From the NCBI GenBank assembly GCA_036244855.1, contig BQKZ01006614.1, positions 1-16,530 of the forward strand: DNA of 16,530 bases. Direction: 5' to 3'. Under the pieces are notes generated by a model. The model was given only the letters and a program-made list of their open reading frames with translations, was not told where the DNA came from and did no database searches. The stretch is from Temnopleurus reevesii. Lineage: Eukaryota > Echinodermata > Echinoidea > Temnopleuroida > Temnopleuridae. Of the stretch, positions 1 to 9,520 are shown one piece after another; within the stretch, counting starts at the first letter, position 1, and each line of letters begins with the position of its first letter. A program made the translations under genes and the position numbers.

Positions 1-659
1 ATATCCGATTATTTTCGTTCTACAAACGTATATCGTACGCGATTCACATCGTTGAGTTTAAAAGAAAAGTCTACTCAAAAATAATAATTTGGGGGGAGAA
101 CAAAACTAAAGTGAAGAAAATCAGACGAGTAATAAAAGGAAGTTATGAATTTACAAGAGTTTACAAAAATTAGCAAATCAGTGGAAATGTTCATACATGT
201 TACAAATTTGATGACATAACCGGCGCACTACTAACTAGAATTTTCTTTATATTTGTGAGGCAAAATTTCTACTGACTTTTTCATTTCTGCAGAAATATAC
301 AAAGTTTGTATGAATGTAAACATGCAAATAGGGGATCTACATATCTATCATGAAGATATCCTATATACAGATATAGTTAAAGTTTTGAGGAAATCGTATG
401 TTGGGGGAAAAGTAACATTTCATAACATTGATATGAATACAATAAATCGTCAGTTGTGCACCTATGACGTCATTAGTTGGCGATTTGTCTAAATATTCAA
501 ACATTTCTAACGTTCTTATTAGTTGTCTGAGTTGTTATGTTAATCTGATTTTTCTGCTCCCTTTGATTAAATATAATTTTGGGGTAGACTTTTCCTTTAA
601 AACCAACGTCGGTTTACTTCCGCTGTAGGAACTTCTCCAATGCCAGTCCTCCTTATTTC
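1..659. other. AT-rich stretch without a supported gene
   Basis: A 60-codon frame at 310-492 shows no protein-like features. No repeat end, RNA gene or promoter could be supported. Confidence 0.6.
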
Positions 660-662
660 TAA

Positions 663-838
663 TGGGGTGTTGCTCAAAATCAACTGCAAAACAATTGCAG
701 CTTTGCAAATTATAAAGCGCATTTTCATTCGCGGACGGTATGCGCATTTAACACGACGCGCATGAAACAATGATTTTTATTGGCGCGTTCCGATCAACTG
801 CAACTTGCGATCAATTACAACTTTTGAACAACACCCCC
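663..838 (-). mobile_element. MITE, family A copy 1 (PIF/Harbinger-like)
   Basis: The 176-bp element has inverted ends TGGGGTGTTGCTC and GAACAACACCCCC and is flanked on both sides by TAA (660-662 and 839-841). Subterminal blocks related to GATCAACTGCAACTTGCGATC occur in the arms. It is the reverse orientation of the copies at 7564 and 11554. G-rich inverted ends with a 3-bp TWA target duplication are typical of PIF/Harbinger (Tourist-type) elements; the superfamily assignment is inference. It has no coding capacity. Confidence 0.85.
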
Positions 839-842
839 TAAG

Positions 843-874
843 TTGGTTATAAAGGCAAAGATGAGAATCAGCCT
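843..874. mobile_element. Solo end of a family B MITE
   Basis: The bases TTGGTTATAAAGGC through GAATCAGCCT match the right arm of the element at 11950-12144 and are followed by TTA (875-877). The matching left arm is not evident. The fragment abuts family A copy 1, so that insertion or a deletion may have removed the rest. Confidence 0.6.
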
Positions 875-904
875 TTAAACACAATTAGATACAGATTTTA
901 TGTC

Positions 905-987
905 ATTCACGGCCTTGCTGAAAAGCAGCTTTTAGCTGATAGCAGGCTTTTACCGTGATTAAATAAATAAAATACAAATACAATACA
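905..987 (+). mobile_element. LINE-like 3' tail fragment
   Basis: A stem-loop-like block (TTGCTGAAAAGCAGCTTTTA, then GCTGATAGCAGGC) is followed by TTTTACCGTGATT and a run of AAAT/AATAC units. A hairpin plus short tandem tail is how many CR1/L2-like non-LTR retrotransposons end. No coding part is present, so this would be a very short 5'-truncated copy. Confidence 0.45.
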
Positions 988-1284
988 TAGATATGCTTTT
1001 ATCATCCTTGGATTGTTCAATAAAATTTCAGTTTTTTAATATTTAAGTTTTTCAAAGGAGTATTATTTCTCATTATGAAGCATTTATGTGGATTTGTATC
1101 ATAAGTTATGTTTGGTTTGGTCGATTATCTCCCTTTCAGATATTCTTCCAGTTCAGTATGACGCCGTATGGAAAATCATAATTGGAAAATTATCATTAAC
1201 AAAATGTCGATGGTAATTATGATGACGATGTAAGAGATTGCTATGATAAAGATCGTGGTGATGGTGGTGGTGGGACGGCGGCGG

Positions 1285-1370
<86 letters not shown>
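1285..1370. repeat. (TGA)n microsatellite, 86 bp, uninterrupted
   Basis: About 29 perfect trinucleotide units, flanked by impure GGT/GAT and AAT-rich sequence from 1247 to about 1420. Long open frames on either strand here (polyserine, polyisoleucine) are products of the three-base period, not genes. Confidence 0.98.
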
Positions 1371-1420
1371 TTAATAACAATAAAGATAATAATGATAATG
1401 ATGATAATAATAATAATGTA

Positions 1421-2378
1421 ATTTTTATTCTCCAAAATAATGTAGCGATTTGTTTTACATCATACATGCATTTTCCCAAAACTCAGCCAAAAAGTACATT
1501 ATTAAATATCAAAGTTTTTCACTCAAAGAGAAAGATATTTCTGAAAAAAATGCATTGGGCTTGGCAGCTTATGAATGACAGATACAATGACTAATGCTAA
1601 TATTTCCATAACTTGTCGATGTATATAAGAATAATGAATGTCACAGCGGGGATATGTCATTTCTAAAAAAAAATGACATTTTCTTGATCATCATGTGGCA
1701 GATATTGTACAAAAGCTACAAAATTACTCTATTATTCTAAATTGTTGATATTCTGGGGGACAAAAAAGAAAATGTAATGCAGGGAGCAAGCCTTAAGCAA
1801 AAAGCGTGGGAACTTTGTCAACAACGTTTTGAATAAAATGGCGTACAATGAGCAGCTATTATCTGGATTTTATCACAACTAACCCCCGCGGGGTACCTTA
1901 TTCAAACTTCCCTTTTAAAGTTTTCTGATTCATTACCGGTGTAAAATGGCATTGGATTATTGTAAGCATTTTCGAAAGGAGAAATCATTCTTTAGGGCAC
2001 TCCCGTTTAAGAATAAAAGTACTTTCGTTGTAAGTTAAAGTTGAGAGAATATAGAATACCACAGACGAAATAAAAAGAAAAGAAACATGGTAAATGGCAG
2101 CTTAGGAATGATATGAGATACAGTTCGGGGAAAAATTATTATGTTGGGTCTGATGTTGCTGATGTAATACACACACTAAGAAAGAAGGGGAAATATAGGG
2201 TTCAAACCTTCGCGATAGTACTTTTTCTTCTATTTCTACTTCTAGGTCGATACTCATTGAACGCACGAGGAGCACATTTGGTGCTTTAATAAGGAAATGT
2301 GTTTAGTGCTCAATTACAAATCCCTTACCAAATATCAATGTAATAGGAATAATTAACAAAAAGAAAAAGATATATATA
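1421..2378. other. AT-rich stretch without a supported gene
   Basis: No convincing frame is present. A small hairpin (ATGTCATTT at 1654 against AAATGACAT ending 1679) is the only structure noted. The block around 1830-2000 has the look of old repeat sequence, but I found no partner in the window. Confidence 0.6.
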
Positions 2379-2380
2379 TA

Positions 2381-3713
2381 CAGGGTGAGTAAAACAAAAT
2401 GTCCTCCAACTCTGAAGCTGTCCTGTTCGGAATCTAAAATTATTATCCTGAATTTGATGGTATGTCCTGAAAGAGTACTTTCCAAAGAAAATTTTGGTAC
2501 CATTTTTATGTACATTATTGCATGCATGACTGAACAAGAGACGATTGTTCTTGAGGAACAAAATGTCACTTGCGCCGAGTGAAGACAAAAAAACAGCCTT
2601 TGGTCGTGCGGCAGTTGGACAGATAATGGCAAGCTCAAACAAGCATTTTGCAATTGCATACACACACACACACACACACGCAAACACTCATAGTAAACCA
2701 CAAACAAACAGACCCACAAACTGCACACAAAGACACCCACATACGCGCACAATTCATACACACAAATCAAGAAATAAACATAATTTTGTGTTTCGTCGCA
2801 AAAGTCTCTGGCCAAAATTTTTTCTTGTGGGGAAGTCTCCGGTATTCACCAATCCATCTGCAGACATATCAGATCGAGCTACGACAGGGTATGGAGGAAG
2901 ATGCTTTTGAGCCTTGGGAAGATGGAGGGAATGCTCCATCCAACATGGATCCATGATGCACAACTGTGTATCGTCCAGTAGGAACAGAAGACAGGTGAAT
3001 GATTGAGCTAAGAATAAGAGTGGCGGGCACTTGAAAAAGAAACAATTTTTAAATGTTTGATCTTTAAAAAATTCACATAAGCTTTAAGACATATGTTCTT
3101 CATGTTCTTATTCACAGATGTTACAGCGTACTGTTTTACAAGTATGGGTGTGTGCGTGTGTACGCGTGTGTGCGTATGTGCGTGATTTGGGGGTATGTTT
3201 GTGTGTGTGTGTGTGTGTGTATGTATGTGTTTGTGTGTCTATGCTCAGTGGGTTTTGTGAGACTTTCTCTGGTTACGAAAGAAAACTGAATAGGTAGTAA
3301 GATTGTCGATAAGGTCTTACCACTTAGATTTTGCCCCCGTTTGTTTGTGTGTGTGTGTATGTATGTGTGTCTGGTTTATGTTTCTGTGTAGGTGTGTATT
3401 ATGTGATTTTCCGCATGTGTTTTCGTGTATGTGCATGTACGTGTGTGTTTGAACGTGATTCTGTCTGTCCACGGGACACAAGTTATTTTCATTGTTTTCA
3501 TCTTCACTCAGCCACTTGGCGCAAGTAAGATTTTATACCTTTAGCAAAGTTGTCTCGTGTGCGGTCATTCCTGCAAAAATACCAATAAAAGTGGTACCAA
3601 AATATTCTTTGGAAAATACTCTATCAGGATATACCATCAAATTTTGGATTATAATTTTATGTTTTGAACAGGACGTCATCAAAGTTGGAGGACATATTTT
3701 TTGACTCACTCTG
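2381..3713. mobile_element. 1.33-kb TA-flanked element with about 210-bp inverted ends (mariner-like)
   Basis: Bases 2381-2587 and 3497-3713 are inverted copies, roughly three-quarters identical by eye, over their full length. The outer ends are CAGGGTGAGT and its counterpart ACTCACTCTG, each next to TA (2379-2380, 3714-3715). The total length and CAGGGTG ends recall mariner elements. The interior holds CA-rich (2660-2765) and GT-rich (3146-3240, 3340-3460) tracts, which also oppose each other. No intact transposase frame is present, so the copy is non-autonomous or fully decayed. Superfamily is inferred. Confidence 0.75.
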
Positions 3714-3784
3714 TATATGTAACTTATACATATTGTTCATGAAAGTTCAATCTATTCAAGTGAACATGAAACCCGTCTAGATAG

Positions 3785-4010
3785 TTATTGGAGACATAAA
3801 TAAATTCGTATCACACACAATAATCCCAGCTCCATCATGTCCATGCACCCCCAGTCGAGCTTGGTGTCTATTGCTGCCCCGTTCACCAACAGTTTACGGA
3901 TGTTCAAGCCAGTTGGCACTTCACTCACAGGAACTCTAGCATTTTCGGCCACCAATCCCACCTAGGTAACCCATGGGACTGAATCGACTGTGATCCCATT
4001 AGATGAATGC
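3785..4010 (-). pseudogene. Coding-like fragment, possibly a decayed ankyrin-type exon
   Basis: On the minus strand, 3961 down to 3785 is open for 58 codons with GC-rich third positions, unlike its AT-rich surroundings. It includes L-V-A-E-N-A-R-V-P-V-S-E-V and then K-L-L-V-N-G-A-A-I-D-T-K. The L-L-V-N-G-A-x-I-D pattern resembles an ankyrin repeat helix-turn. An in-frame TAG (complement of 3962-3964) separates it from upstream codons reading T-V-D-S-V-P-W-V-T. One premature stop in an otherwise protein-like stretch suggests a dead exon or gene fragment. Splice sites were not convincingly found. The family is uncertain. Confidence 0.35.
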
Positions 4011-4317
4011 CTCTTATGAAAAGAAAAGAAAAAAATATATACACATATATACATAATTATGTCGAGTTTCAAATATGTATACAGTGTTGATCGACAGAAT
4101 GAAAAATGAAATATGATCAGAATGTCACCTTCCTCCTGAAAAGCCAAGCATTTATATATTTGCAATCGTGGGTAAAACTGGAAAAGGTGCAATATTGAAC
4201 CCTTTGATGTACACGTCTAGCAAAAAGAAAGCATAGTTAATAAGAGTGCAAATAACCGACCAAAGGTGCAATATTGTACCTTTTGACAGCCTCAAGCGGA
4301 CACAGTGTTGGTGCCCT

Positions 4318-4363
4318 GATGATGATGATGGTAATGATGATGATGATGCTGATGATGGTAATG

Positions 4364-4395
<32 letters not shown>

Positions 4396-4404
4396 GATGA
4401 TGAC

Positions 4405-4450
<46 letters not shown>

Positions 4451-4483
4451 GTGTTGATGATGATGATGATGCTGATGATGGTA

Positions 4484-4515
<32 letters not shown>

Positions 4516-4641
4516 GATGATGATGCTGATGATGATGATGGTAATGATGATGATGATGATAATGATGGTAATGATGATGATGATGATGATGATGATGGTA
4601 ATGATGATGATGATGATGATGATGATGATGGTGATGATGAA
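4318..4641. repeat. (GAT)n array of 324 bp with higher-order 123-bp duplication
   Basis: GAT units are interrupted by GGT, AAT, GCT and GAC variants. The block GCTGATGATGGTAATG recurs at 4348 and 4471, an offset of 123 bp (41 triplets), and the surrounding variant pattern also matches. This indicates duplication of a larger unit rather than simple slippage. Open frames (polyaspartate, polymethionine, polyisoleucine) are periodicity artefacts. Confidence 0.95.
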
Positions 4642-4760
4642 TTTAGATTTAAAGGCGTTTCTCATTCAATTCTGAATATTTACGCCTGTCATTGCTTGAT
4701 ATGATTTCAAGTGTCGATCGTTATTATGCATGGGAGCATTGTATCATTGGACATTAACCC

Positions 4761-5280
4761 ATTGACAACTGAATTATGTAATTCCCATAGAATTTGTGCA
4801 AGGACGTACACCCAGTTCCAGTTGGCAAAGGGTTAAGCCAGGGCAAATGTTCCACGTCATCGAAGGCGCATGCTCGAATCCTCTGAGCAGTCCGGTAATA
4901 GTGAAGCCATAGTTTTTATGGTTCGATCTTTCGCCGAAAGAGGTGCTTGCGGAGTTGCATTTGTTTGCAATCTATGTGCAAAGTTACACCTTTATTCCTT
5001 AGTGTGTATCCGAGTTTGTTTTTCTTTGGCTAATGACTACTGAATTATGAAATTCCCATAGAATTTGTACAAGGACGTATATCCAGTTCCAGTTGGCAAT
5101 TCCACGTCATTAAAGGCGCATGCTCGAAAGCAGTCCGGTAATAGTGAAATCATAGTTCTTATGGTTCGATCTTTCACCCAAAGAGGTACTTGCAGAGTTG
5201 CATTTGTTTGCAATCTATGTGCAAAGTTAAACCTTTATTCCTAAGTGTGTATCCGAGGTTGTTTTTTATTTTGTTAATGA
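4761..5280. repeat. Tandem duplication, two copies of about 270 and 249 bp
   Basis: Copy 1 (4761-5031) and copy 2 (5032-5280) share the blocks GAATTATG.AATTCCCATAG, AAGGCGCATGCTCGAA, CAGTCCGGTAATAGTGAA and TTGCAATCTATGTGCAAAG in the same order. Copy 2 lacks a stretch of roughly 15 bp after CAGTTGGCA and a few bases around 5128. No coding potential is seen. A related third piece occurs at 16440-16530. Confidence 0.85.
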
Positions 5281-5340
5281 AGCACATGCATCAAATTGAA
5301 GATAAAAGTCACTCTGTGACTTGATCGACATCAGAACATG

Positions 5341-5630
5341 GAGGCGCGGTGGTGTAGTGGTTCTGACTCTCGCCCTTCAACCAGAGGGCCGCAGGTTCGA
5401 ATCCCATCCATGACATTAATTTTATTCAGCACAAAATTCATCCACATTGTGCTGCACCTAGCCCAGGTGAGGTGACGTACTTGGCAGAAACATTTATTCC
5501 TTGAAATGCCAAGTGCGCTGGTGTACGCCGGGCTAAAGCCTGTGTAATAATATGGCAAAGCGCCTCGAGCACTCCGCAGAGTGGATACAAGTTGCATCTT
5601 GTTATTTATTCATTTTAAATTAAATACACG
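5341..5630 (+). mobile_element. tRNA-derived SINE
   Basis: The element starts with a tRNA-like head carrying an A-box-like TGGTGTAGTGG (5350-5360) and a consensus B box GGTTCGAATCC (5394-5404), with the expected spacing for a polymerase III promoter. A body of about 200 bases follows, including a C-C-C-A-G-G-T-G-A-G-G-T-G-A block near 5461-5475, and an AT-rich tail from about 5600. This family differs from the SINE at 11281-11522. The head lacks acceptor-stem pairing, so a functional tRNA is unlikely. The 3' end is approximate and no flanking duplication was identified. Confidence 0.75.
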
Positions 5631-5639
5631 CTTGGCATT

Positions 5640-6390
5640 ATACATTGATAAACGACAAATTTGTGACGGAGCTTTTAGTTTTGATGTAATACATAATTTT
5701 TTCACGCCTGTAGAGGGCTTCAAATCAGACTGTCGAACGGCATAATTGAGGCGTGATCATCAAAGGCATTTATTGCCGTAAATACCTCTATGGGTTTGAC
5801 ATAAAGAGATGAATAACATTGGAAACTACTCATGCACATATAAAGGATTCAAGGGGTCTACCCCCCCCCCCCCGACTTCCCCACCTCCGGGTCAGAGTTA
5901 GGGGGAAAGAATTGGCGAATGGGGGCGCCAAATTTGACAGGATGATTTCTCCTTTGTAATGTTGTATACTTGTCAGCGCGTAATCAGGGGCCCCGAAAAA
6001 TTTATCATATGGCGAGCCAAATTTAAAGTAGGGACCATTCTGTGCTTATCGGCTCCTCATGGGCAGGGGCGAAAAGGGGAAGGGTGTCGTAAAATTGAAA
6101 TGAAGAACAATTTGGTGGAGGGGTTTGTCAAGTAATCATTTGGAAGGGAGCTAAAATTCAAAATTTATCGAACCTGCTGGTCTTCAAACTCATGGGTGCA
6201 CGCATGGTGTATATTAAAATAAAAACAACGATGTGCCTATTGCATGTGTCCTTTTCAGGTACTTCTTGATATTCATTTTGTGATATTTCTTTGCTGAAAA
6301 AATCTTTCTTTTCAAATAGGTCAAATGGATAAACCTTATAGGTAAAGTATACCAACATACTTATTAAATAATTATCAAATGTAAGATATT
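5640..6390. other. Intergenic stretch with a C-rich tract
   Basis: It contains a 14-C run near 5861-5874 and a G-rich segment to about 6130. No reading frame resembles a protein. It lies between the SINE and the LINE remnant. Confidence 0.6.
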
Positions 6391-6590
6391 AGTTATTATA
6401 ATACTAGAAACTCTGACAACTATTATATTGAAGTATGTAAAAACACATCATCCTCCTTCTCATTTAAATATAAAGGTCCAAATATATGGAACTCTCTTCC
6501 ACCGGATATAAAACAGGCATTATCTGTTTATCATCTTTAAATTCTTTTAAATCCAAACTCACACAATATTTTGTAGCTCATTTTGATTGA
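6391..6590 (+). pseudogene. 3' end of a LINE reverse-transcriptase ORF, truncated and frameshifted
   Basis: From 6391 the frame reads S-Y-Y-N-T-R-N-S-D-N-Y-Y and later K-G-P-N-I-W-N-S-L-P-P-D-I-K. This resembles the C-terminus of LINE polyproteins (Y-N-T-R-N and G-P-x-x-W-N-S-L-P motifs). A frameshift near 6530 then moves the reading to S-S-L-N-S-F-K-S-K-L-T-Q-Y-F, the expected next segment, ending at TGA 6588-6590. No reverse-transcriptase core lies upstream, so the copy is 5' truncated, as is usual for LINEs. It is non-functional. Confidence 0.8.
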
Positions 6591-6833
6591 TTAACATCCC
6601 TTTCATAATTTACATATTAAGTTTTCAATCTACAGAATAGCTGGGGCTGTCCCTACAGAGTCACTTTGGTTCTATAGCAGTTCCCATTTCATTTTCGTTA
6701 TGAATGTTATTTACCTACTGCATTATGTTGTCCCCCTATCTTTCATCCCACCTTTTTCTTCTTCAATTTATTGTCTTGTTGATTGTGCATATGTATTTTA
6801 TTGTACTTATCTTGTTTGTGTGTTGTATTTTAA

Positions 6834-7338
6834 AGCCCAAGTAAAGTTTCGGTAAAGATGAAGAAATGTGAATTTTGGGGATATTTATCATGACCTGTAA
6901 TTCTTATACACATTTTTAGACCATAGCATATTTTCTTATGAACTGATTCTTTTGAAAATTTGAATTTGACCGTTAAATCATATTTAGCGCCCTCCCTTTG
7001 TTATAACGTTATTTTGCTCGTTATCGAGGATATACAAAGTTATTTCCAAGATTTGACAATAGAATGATATAGAGATATACACAATAATTAAATTCTTAAA
7101 TTTTCATCCAATTCTGAGCATGGGAAGTTGTCCTTTATCGAGAAAGAAAATGATGAAATAGCGTGGTGAAGCACCACGCTATAAAAATTTGCATATTTTA
7201 GGTTATAGCTTTTCCAAAACTCGTTCATTTTTCGCACAATCTTTTGTGTATTATGTATATGATACTATAATTCATTTCATATAGATTTGAAGATAAAATC
7301 TGGTGATGAAAATATTTTACCAAAACTGTACTTGGGCT
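6834..7338. mobile_element. 505-bp MITE with TTAA flanks, nested in the LINE
   Basis: The ends AGCCCAAGTAAAGTTTCGG and its inverted partner (ending TACTTGGGCT) pair over about 25 bp, with weaker similarity beyond. TTAA flanks both sides (6830-6833 and 7339-7342). A TTAA target is characteristic of piggyBac-type insertions. The interior is AT-rich and non-coding, and contains a strong hairpin at 7158-7182. Confidence 0.75.
7158..7182. repeat. Perfect 11-bp-stem hairpin inside the nested MITE
   Basis: ATAGCGTGGTG and CACCACGCTAT form a perfect 11-bp stem around a 3-base AAG loop. It is followed by an A run and sits near the middle of the right half of the MITE at 6834-7338. Its function is unknown. 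Confidence 0.8.
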
Positions 7339-7563
7339 TTAACGAAATTGAATAAACGTATTTGAATTGAATTGAATTGAATACTTCTGCAATCCACATT
7401 CTCACATAAAGGAATTTTTTTTTTGTCATTATGACAAAAGAATAACAAAGAAAAACTATCAGTATAATGGAGGATTAATAAAAAGCAAATAAAAACTTGA
7501 AATAATGATGGTTGAATTCGTTTCATAAATCTTAATAGAGGTACCTATTTGCCATCACTCTTA

Positions 7564-7740
7564 GGGGGTGTTGCTCAAAAGTTGCAATCGATCGCAAGTT
7601 GCAGTTGATCGGAATGCGCCAATCAAAATCATTGTTTCGTGCGCGTCTTGTTAAATGGGCATAACGCGCGCGAGTGGAAATGCGCGTTACAATTTGTAAA
7701 GTTGCAGTTGATCTGCGTTTGATTTTGAGCAACACCCCCA
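7564..7740 (+). mobile_element. MITE, family A copy 2 (PIF/Harbinger-like)
   Basis: This 176-177-bp element has the best preserved ends of the family: GGGGGTGTTGCTCAAAA at the left and TTTTGAGCAACACCCCC at the right, a perfect inverted pair. It is flanked by TTA (7561-7563) and TAA (7741-7743), so the duplication is slightly imperfect or shifted by one base. The interior is rich in CpG-containing GCGCG motifs. It lies about 50 bp from the Tigger-like MITE at 7791-7953. Confidence 0.85.
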
Positions 7741-7790
7741 TAATCAGACAGCTCGCTATCGACAATGCAGCCTTTGAAAAGTGGCGTATA

Positions 7791-7953
7791 CAGTCAAACC
7801 TGTCTACAGTGGCCACTCAAGGAAAACAGGAAAAAGTGGCCACTATAGACAGGTGACCTCTAAAGACAGGTTCTGCAATACACATTTTCATCGAGATGAA
7901 TCCCTCACGCAGGTGGCCATTATAGACAGGTGACTTTAAGACAGGTTTGACTA
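7791..7953. mobile_element. MITE with TA flanks (pogo/Tigger-like, Tc1/mariner class)
   Basis: The 163-bp element starts CAGTCAAACCTGTCTA and ends AAGACAGGTTTGACTA, flanked by TA at 7789-7790 and 7954-7955. The first base differs between the two ends. Internal blocks of the type GTGGCCACTATAGACAGGTGACC occur more than once in both orientations. CAGT-type termini and a TA target site are usual for pogo/Tigger elements. It has no open frame of note. Confidence 0.8.
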
Positions 7954-8475
7954 TATAAGCAAATTGTTACCATGACTCCATCAAGTGTATTTCAATTTGG
8001 CCCAAACTTCCAAATGACTTGATTGTTAGCCATTTTTATTTTTCATTTCGGTTTTTTTTTTCTCACTAGTCTCTGTACGTCACAATGTAATTGCATTGAA
8101 CTTGATCAGCCATTCATATTGCATTTTACAATAGCAATCCTTTCCAGTTCAAGGGCGTGCTTTCATAAAACATTCCTTTAAAAAAAGATCTAAATTGGCT
8201 CCCACTTCTCACCAGACAAAATCTAAATCAACCGACAACAGACTAAACAAAAATATTACGTCGCTTCTGTGTAAAAAAAAATAAGTTATTTTTCGGAGTC
8301 GAAATAAAGTTTGCTGCACGATGGGACTTCGCAGGAGGTATTATTTTTGATAAAATTTCATTGGAATGTAGTGCCTTGTAAATGAAAGTTACGATAACAC
8401 TATTATTTCACTATCAATAATCATTAAATATAATTGGGATGAGCCCACTCTCCCATACACCCCTACCAATTATTT

Positions 8476-8503
8476 CTCTCTCTCTCACACACACACATTC
8501 ACT
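8476..8503. repeat. Short (TC)n/(CA)n microsatellite
   Basis: A run of TC dinucleotides passes directly into CA dinucleotides. It is a simple repeat with no associated gene. Confidence 0.85.
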
Positions 8504-8704
8504 CTATCTATTTTCTCCCTAAGGTCTCTCCTTGCTACTTGCCATTTTCAATGGTTTATTTCTAATCAGAATTAAAAATACAAAGTACAATTACATCAAA
8601 ATAATAATCCTTTCAAACTGCAGTAAATAAAAAGTAAGGTAACAGACCAAGAAAATAAGAATTTGCCTATATGAGGCTGACCTAATACAGTTAAAATTGA
8701 AAAC

Positions 8705-8728
8705 TTATATGTTAATATTAACATATAA
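8705..8728. repeat. Perfect 24-bp AT palindrome
   Basis: TTATATGTTAAT is followed immediately by its exact reverse complement, with no spacer. It is made of A/T with one G and one C, so chance is a realistic explanation in this AT-rich stretch. Confidence 0.9.
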
Positions 8729-9520
8729 AAATAAAGAGATATACGGAAATTAACATATCAAAAGAAAACTTTCATTATGAACAGTTTTAGGAGTGCTATC
8801 TCTATAATAAACAACATATCGGGCTAACGGTGATAATTGATAATAAAACTATAAAGGAGTTGATCAAAATGAGTTTATCATCACAATCATTTCTTTGATC
8901 CTAATGGAAATAATTCGATGAAAATATGATTTTGTTATGATGTTCCATTTACATTGATCAGCAAAATCCTACAGGTATTCCCCCCTCTTATGTATCTTCA
9001 TCAGTACATTTCGTCACACCTATCGGTAGGATCATGATGGTGTTGTAAAATATGTCTTATGCAGTTGACATTAGAAACTCGATGGAATGTCGTTAGGTAT
9101 ATTTTAACGAGAATCAATTTCATAACGAAAGGTGCGCCACAATGCAAAAATTGCTGAAAAGCACAGTTGGTCATTATTGTGTTTTGGGAGGGACTAAAGG
9201 AACTGAATGTACCCCTACTCGCTTGGCCGCACCTCTATGGACCCTTTTGTAAGACGTCACGGGTTTAAACCTTTTTGTCACTCGGGACCTTCTCAAATAC
9301 CTGCTTTGTTTGCAAAGATTTTAGGCCAAGATTTCCTTATATGGGATACCAATGTAGAGACGTGTATTGTAATGATAAAAGAGAGACGGCAAAGAGTTGA
9401 CACTTCGGCTTTCGTTGAATACGCCCATGAAAAGAGGCAAAGGGTTGTCGATGTTGACTCATCTAATACGTGGTTTGACTTCCAGAATACTGATTTGGGT
9501 TTTAATCTCCAGTTTTCAAA

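Larger units (their letters stand above)
6591..7382 (+). mobile_element. LINE 3' untranslated region and (TTGAA)n tail, interrupted by a MITE
   Basis: The region after the decayed LINE ORF continues to about 6833. It is broken by the TTAA-flanked element at 6834-7338 and resumes with CGAAATTGAATAAACG and a tandem TTGAA tail (about 7360-7382). Joining across the insertion restores a single plausible LINE 3' end, with one TTAA at the junction. The tail repeat is typical of CR1/L2-type retrotransposons. Confidence 0.7.
7960..9500. other. AT-rich upstream flank of the receptor gene
   Basis: No gene is supported. Apart from the 24-bp palindrome and a TC/CA microsatellite, it appears to be unique AT-rich sequence. 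The receptor promoter should lie here or beyond, but no core element is distinctive. A possible splice acceptor (TTTTAATCTCCAG, ending about 9511) just before the ATG would allow a 5' untranslated exon further upstream. Confidence 0.5.

Noticed and set aside
1153..1479. Minus-strand frames encoding polyserine or polyisoleucine
   Set aside because: Produced by the three-base period of the (TGA)n microsatellite; flanking residues are not protein-like.
2303..2963. Several frames of 69-170 codons within the TA-flanked element
   Set aside because: They run through inverted repeats and CA/GT tracts. I looked for a mariner transposase and saw no catalytic or terminal motif I could defend.
4237..4704. 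Overlapping frames of polyaspartate, polymethionine and polyisoleucine on both strands
   Set aside because: All arise from the GAT array. Acidic repeat proteins exist, but nothing outside the array supports coding.
5341..5412. Possible tRNA gene
   Set aside because: A and B boxes are present but there is no acceptor-stem pairing, and the sequence continues into a SINE body.
9090..9110. TATA-like sequence upstream of the receptor
   Set aside because: GGTATATTTTAACG is unremarkable in such AT-rich DNA and lies over 400 bp from the start codon, with no supporting element.
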